Assembly: GCA_005889515.1 (NCBI GenBank) | Contig: VBHE01000260.1 | Coordinates: 1-8,907, forward strand | Length of the DNA: 8,907 bases | Reading direction: 5' to 3' | Source: Chloroflexota bacterium | GTDB taxonomy: Bacteria > Chloroflexota > Dormibacteria > Aeolococcales > Aeolococcaceae | Part shown: piece after piece, positions 6,050 to 8,907 of the stretch | How positions within the stretch are numbered: position 1 is the stretch's first letter | How the letters are laid out: every line of letters begins with the position of its first letter | The notes under the pieces: generated by a model | The model's input: only the letters and a program-made list of their open reading frames with translations | The model's database searches: none | Told to the model about the DNA's origin: nothing | Program-made: the position numbers and the translations under genes

Positions 6050-6667
6050 ATGACGGAGCAGGATCGATCGAGCGCCCCCGATGCGCCTGCCGGCTGGAGG
6101 CTGCGCGACCGCGTCGCGCCACCGGTGACGACCGCGGCCACGCGAACCGCCCCCAGGGCCACCGGCTGGACGGTTCGGCCGCATGGATCGGTCGGCCCGC
6201 GGCGGCTGGCCAGCTTCGGGACGATGGCCGTGAGCTCCGGCGCCTCCGTGACCATGGTCATGACCCCGGCGGTCCGCACCATGATCGGCAACGCTCCATC
6301 TCCCTCACCCGGCTGGCGAGTACGGGTCCGGGAGACGTCCCCTGCCCCTCCACCGACCCCGGCGGCGGTGGGGACCGCTGTCGTGGGCCATCCCGCCGAG
6401 GGCCACCTGGCCGGCCGCGTCGTCGTCGCCGCGGTCGGGGCCACCGTGCTGGTGACCGTCGCCGCCCATCTCCACGGTTCGGCCCCCGGCCTGCAGCCCA
6501 TCACCCCAGGCCGCATCGCCACCGCGCCGCCGCGGGTTGCACCGCCCCCGGCCCGTCTCTCCGCACCGCCCCCGAACCTCTACCGGGTCGTCGCCGGCGA
6601 CAGCATGTCCGCGATCGCGGCCCGTTATGGCGTCTCGCTCATCGACCTCCTGCTCCACCTCGCCTGA
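6050..6667 (+). CDS. Membrane-anchored protein with incomplete C-terminal LysM motif
   Basis: A 205-residue protein of unknown role, probably attached to the membrane with its C-terminus outside, where a LysM motif would bind peptidoglycan. It has an N-terminal region of about 115 residues without recognised domains, one hydrophobic segment at about 124-141 (VVVAAVGATVLVTVAAHL), a Pro/Ala-rich linker (about 145-175) and the first half of LysM at 178-205 (YRVVAGDSMSAIAARYGVS). LysM is normally about 44 residues; this one stops after 28, before the second strand. A matching continuation in another frame suggests a one-base loss. The start ATG 6050 is uncertain: no strong ribosome binding site is present (GAGG lies 12-13 bases upstream), and the frame is open further upstream. 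Third positions in this frame are strongly G/C, supporting coding. Confidence 0.6.
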   Translation: MTEQDRSSAPDAPAGWRLRDRVAPPVTTAATRTAPRATGWTVRPHGSVGPRRLASFGTMAVSSGASVTMVMTPAVRTMIGNAPSPSPGWRVRVRETSPAPPPTPAAVGTAVVGHPAEGHLAGRVVVAAVGATVLVTVAAHLHGSAPGLQPITPGRIATAPPRVAPPPARLSAPPPNLYRVVAGDSMSAIAARYGVSLIDLLLHLA

Positions 6668-6805
6668 GTCCCGTCGACCCCGCCGCGATCGGTCATCCAG
6701 GTCACCGTCATCGGACCCGGGTCGGGTGTAACGATCACGTGGTAGCAGGGTCCTCCACCTGTCGCCGAGCTTTCCCGTGTGATTGAGTTCAGGCCCGAGT
6801 ACCGG

Positions 6806-7729
6806 TCATCGCAGGATCGCCGCCACGAACACACCGTAGCCGACGAGGAGCCCGATCCCGGCTGCGCGCCCGATGCGCTGCCTGCGCGACGCGGCGACAA
6901 GAATCAGCGGGAGTGCCGCCGCAGCCCAGGCCGGTCCCGAGACCCCAGTGGTGGTGAGTGGGCGGGCAAGGGCGGCCGCTCCGAGGGTCGCGGTGGCGTT
7001 GTACAACGCTGAGCCCAGCACGCCGGCCACGGCCAGCTCCTCGACCCCCCGTCGGGCCGCCGCCCAGACCAGGGCCAGGAGTTCCGCCGTCGTCGCGAGG
7101 GCGACGAAGGTCAGACCAACGGTGCTGTCGGCCAGGCCAAGCGCAGCCACCACGTGCTCAGCTCCTCCAACTGCAAGCCGGCCTCCCACCGCCATCACCG
7201 CGACCCCTGCCACCACCAGGCTGAGGGACCACGGACGGTCGGCGCCTTCGGCGTCATCCTCCGCGAGCTCCGCCGCCTCGCCGAAGGCGGGCGGACGCCG
7301 CTCGCGCCACCAGACCAGCGCGAGCAGCCCGATGTAGAGAGCGATCAAGAGGGTGCCCTCTGCCCGGTCCACCCGACCGCCGAGCAGGGTCATCGCCGCC
7401 GCCGTCCCCGCCCCGCCGGCAACCAGGGCATAGCCTCGGATCCGCGGGCCGAAGGGCAGCGGTCGGAACACAGCAGCCAGGCCGACGACGAGCGTGAGCA
7501 TGGTCACGTTGGCACCGATGGCGTCGCCGGCGGCGATGCCGGGGTGGTCGCGCAGGCTGGCGAAGAGCGCGGTGATGAGTTCCTCGGGTTCGGCGCCCGC
7601 CAGCACCAGGCCCACGGCCAGGGCGGTGACACCGAGCCGGCGACCGGCCGCGCCAGCATGCTCCGCGAAGAGCTCGGCGCCGACACCGAGCAGGATGGCG
7701 GACGCTGCGAGATAGGCGAAGCCGATCAC
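6806..7729 (-). CDS. CaCA-type cation exchanger (sodium/calcium or proton/cation), divergent motifs
   Basis: A 307-residue polytopic inner-membrane protein with the two inverted alpha-repeats of the cation/Ca2+ exchanger superfamily (YrbG-like length). About ten hydrophobic segments are separated in the middle by an acidic loop (about 145-167). Repeat 1 has GAEPEELITAL (45-55) and GDAIGANVTMLT (68-79); repeat 2 has ALATTAELLAL (210-220) and GVLGSALYNAT (236-246). The canonical G-T-S-x-P-E signature is changed: Glu49 and Glu216 sit where Pro is usual, the usual Glu is kept in repeat 1 (Glu50) and is Leu217 in repeat 2. The transported ion is therefore uncertain. The start is GTG at 7729; AGGAG is present but 17 bases upstream, and an in-frame TAG (the stop of the preceding gene) limits other choices. 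It follows the phosphoesterase gene by 24 bases, so the two probably form an operon. Confidence 0.88.
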   Translation of the reverse strand: MIGFAYLAASAILLGVGAELFAEHAGAAGRRLGVTALAVGLVLAGAEPEELITALFASLRDHPGIAAGDAIGANVTMLTLVVGLAAVFRPLPFGPRIRGYALVAGGAGTAAAMTLLGGRVDRAEGTLLIALYIGLLALVWWRERRPPAFGEAAELAEDDAEGADRPWSLSLVVAGVAVMAVGGRLAVGGAEHVVAALGLADSTVGLTFVALATTAELLALVWAAARRGVEELAVAGVLGSALYNATATLGAAALARPLTTTGVSGPAWAAAALPLILVAASRRQRIGRAAGIGLLVGYGVFVAAILR

Positions 7730-7753
7730 GGGCTCGAGACCCAGAGCTCCTGA

Positions 7754-8737
7754 CTACAGGTTGAACGCGCTGCGCATGCTCACCGTTCGCTCGTCAGCGG
7801 CATGTCCGAGACGGACGTTGAGGCCCAGCATGTCCTCAGTGGTCCGCAGCAGCGAGTAGTGGTTGAAGTACGCACCTGACTTCATGCCGGGCCGCGTCGA
7901 CGGGCTGATCACGAGCGTTGCCACCCAGCAGCTGGGGTAGGCATGGACGTCGGCGTGGGCGCTGTCCGCACAGCTCTCACCGCCGGACTTGTCGGACCCG
8001 CCCCCCTCGTCCCAGGTGACGAAGATGGCGGTGTCGCCCGACCGGTAGGCAGGGCTCGCGGCGATCAAGGTGATCCAGTCGCCGAGCCAGCGGTCGCCGC
8101 CTGCTCCACTCTCCGTGTCCCCATCCGGTGTGATGAAGGTGAAGGTGGGCAGCCTCCCGCGGTCGAGCTCGGCGCGCAGCGCTCCCCCGCCGGGATCACC
8201 GAGAGGGACATCCCGGCTCTGGCACGTCGAGCGCAGGTCGGTGTAGTAGACGGGAACGGCATGCTCGGGCTCATAGTTCGAGTCCTTCACCGGGTCGCAC
8301 TTGCTCGTCATCGAGCGCGCATACTCGCCCCACGTCCCTCCCGCCGCCTGCACCTGCTCGAAGAGGTTCGGCTGCGTCTGGGGGCAATCCGCGGGCTGGC
8401 AGTTGCCGGCCTCCCTCGATCCGCCGCCCGTCCCGGACGTCAGACCGAGGTAGTTGGGGAGGGATCCGTGGCTGACGTTGTGGTAGTTCGTCGCCAGACC
8501 GCACTGCGGCACGAGTGTCCCGTTGATGAGGGGCAGGTCACCGTTGCCGATGACGTCGCTTTCCGAGGTGTTCTCCTGGAGCAACCAGACGACGTGCTTG
8601 TAGGTGGCCGGCGGCGCGTCTCGCCAGCCGCAGAGCGGGCCGGTGGGCGGACGCTGGAAGGCCGGCACAGAGGACGAGCCACACGCGGTCACGGCAGCCA
8701 GACAGACGAGCAGAGCGAAGGCGCGGCGGCGAGGCAT
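7754..8737 (-). CDS. Secreted lipoprotein phosphoesterase (phospholipase C / acid phosphatase superfamily)
   Basis: Predicted metal-dependent phosphoesterase of the PF04185 family, exported and lipid-anchored. It has 327 residues from ATG 8737. The signal peptide is MPRRRAFALLVCLAAVTAC with lipobox VTAC and lipidation at Cys19. Family motifs in order: HVVWLLQENTSESDVIG (first metal and nucleophile region), NYHNVSHGSLPNYLGLTSG, FTFITPDGDTESGAGGDRWL, AIFVTWDEGGG and, near the end, ISPSTRPG plus NHYSLLRTTEDMLGL. All are in the expected spacing, so the enzyme looks complete. The start at 8737 is preferred over ATG 8764 because AAGGGGGA lies 7 bases upstream and the signal peptide then begins correctly. 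The substrate (phospholipid, phosphomonoester or sugar phosphate) cannot be told. It is first in a probable operon with the cation exchanger and divergent from the gene at the right edge. Confidence 0.92.
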   Translation of the reverse strand: MPRRRAFALLVCLAAVTACGSSSVPAFQRPPTGPLCGWRDAPPATYKHVVWLLQENTSESDVIGNGDLPLINGTLVPQCGLATNYHNVSHGSLPNYLGLTSGTGGGSREAGNCQPADCPQTQPNLFEQVQAAGGTWGEYARSMTSKCDPVKDSNYEPEHAVPVYYTDLRSTCQSRDVPLGDPGGGALRAELDRGRLPTFTFITPDGDTESGAGGDRWLGDWITLIAASPAYRSGDTAIFVTWDEGGGSDKSGGESCADSAHADVHAYPSCWVATLVISPSTRPGMKSGAYFNHYSLLRTTEDMLGLNVRLGHAADERTVSMRSAFNL

Positions 8738-8744
8738 GTGATGA

Positions 8745-8752
8745 TCCCCCTT
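8745..8752 (-). promoter_or_regulatory. Ribosome binding site of the phosphoesterase gene
   Basis: AAGGGGGA on the minus strand, 7 bases before ATG 8737. It decides this start over the upstream in-frame ATG at 8764, which has only a pyrimidine-rich leader. Confidence 0.65.
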
Positions 8753-8815
8753 GCTTGTTGGCATGGGAGGGGCGAGGGCGACGAGAACCCGTCGGGGCGT
8801 TGGGGCTCTTCATGA

Positions 8816-8834
8816 GCGAGTGTGTACCACTCGC
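8816..8834. promoter_or_regulatory. Possible operator: 19-base inverted repeat in divergent region
   Basis: GCGAGTG-TGTAC-CACTCGC has perfect 7-base arms around a 5-base centre. It lies 41 bases before the ATG at 8876 and about 78 bases before the phosphoesterase start, a suitable place for a repressor or activator of either or both genes. The regulator is unknown. Confidence 0.45.
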
Positions 8835-8875
8835 GGCGCCCGAGCCGCCTCGCAGGCCCTTAAGGTGGTCGGAGC

Positions 8876-8907
8876 ATGGTGTTGCTCGGCTACGTCTCGT
8901 CGGCGCT
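8876..8907 (+). CDS. Start of an unidentified gene cut by the right edge, possibly BLUF-type
   Basis: ATG at 8876 is preceded by AGGTGG at 8863-8868, 7 bases upstream, a good ribosome binding site. Only ten codons are visible, encoding MVLLGYVSSA. This short beta-strand opening resembles the first strand of BLUF (FAD-binding blue-light sensor) proteins, but ten residues cannot establish a family. It may equally be a different protein or not a gene. Confidence 0.35.
   Translation, partial: MVLLGYVSSA

Noticed and set aside
5785..6522. 245-codon minus-strand frame opposite the LysM gene
   Set aside because: No recognisable motif; the plus frame has a membrane segment, a linker and a LysM motif with strong third-position G/C.
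6714..6723. GACCCGGGTC palindrome between the LysM and exchanger genes as a terminator
   Set aside because: A 10-base palindrome without loop or T-tract; no convincing terminator in this 138-base gap.
6778..6793. Second Crp-like site TGTGA-TTGAGT-TCAGG
   Set aside because: Only 8 of 10 consensus positions and located between two convergent gene ends, where no promoter is expected.

Overview
This is a very GC-rich stretch (roughly 70% G+C by eye, with G or C in most third codon positions) packed with genes on both strands. The content (MMPL transporter, cNMP-patatin protein, mycobacterial-type Crp recognition helix, GTG starts) suggests an actinobacterium or another high-GC Terrabacteria lineage such as Dormibacterota or Chloroflexota. 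No rRNA, tRNA, CRISPR array or insertion sequence was seen, and no gene-free stretch exceeds about 225 bases.

Layout. (1) Positions 1-1945, minus strand: an MMPL/RND-type lipid exporter that runs off the left edge. (2) Positions 2125-4151, plus strand: a cyclic-nucleotide-binding (CNB)/patatin phospholipase, translationally coupled by a 4-base overlap to a 141-residue single-domain CNB protein. (3) Positions 4144-5288, minus strand: a Crp/Fnr-type regulator followed by a second 141-residue CNB protein. This pair converges on the plus-strand pair with an 8-base overlap. (4) Positions 5401-5826, plus strand: a third 141-residue CNB protein, divergent from the Crp gene. A near-consensus Crp operator lies at the Crp start. 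(5) Positions 6050-6667, plus strand: a membrane-anchored protein with an incomplete LysM motif. (6) Positions 8737-6806, minus strand: a probable operon of a lipoprotein phosphoesterase and a CaCA-type cation exchanger. (7) Position 8876 onward: the start of an unidentified plus-strand gene at the right edge.

The most striking part is 2.1-5.8 kb. Five proteins with the CNB fold lie in 3.7 kb: an enzyme fusion, a transcription factor and three equal-length stand-alone domains. The stand-alone domains look like paralogues of each other. All three carry Arg-Asp-Ala in the phosphate-binding cassette, where the enzyme and the regulator carry the canonical Arg-Ser-Ala. No cyclase or phosphodiesterase for a cyclic nucleotide is in view. 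A reasonable inference is a local signalling cassette in which a cyclic nucleotide, or another ligand for the Asp variants, controls lipid hydrolysis and transcription. The divergently placed MMPL exporter is a possible lipid-transport partner.

Two reading frames look damaged or unusual. The Crp frame does not stop after its helix-turn-helix and runs 274 bases into the next gene in another frame. The LysM gene stops in mid-domain while a LysM-like continuation appears in a neighbouring frame. Both should be checked against reads or relatives before being interpreted biologically.
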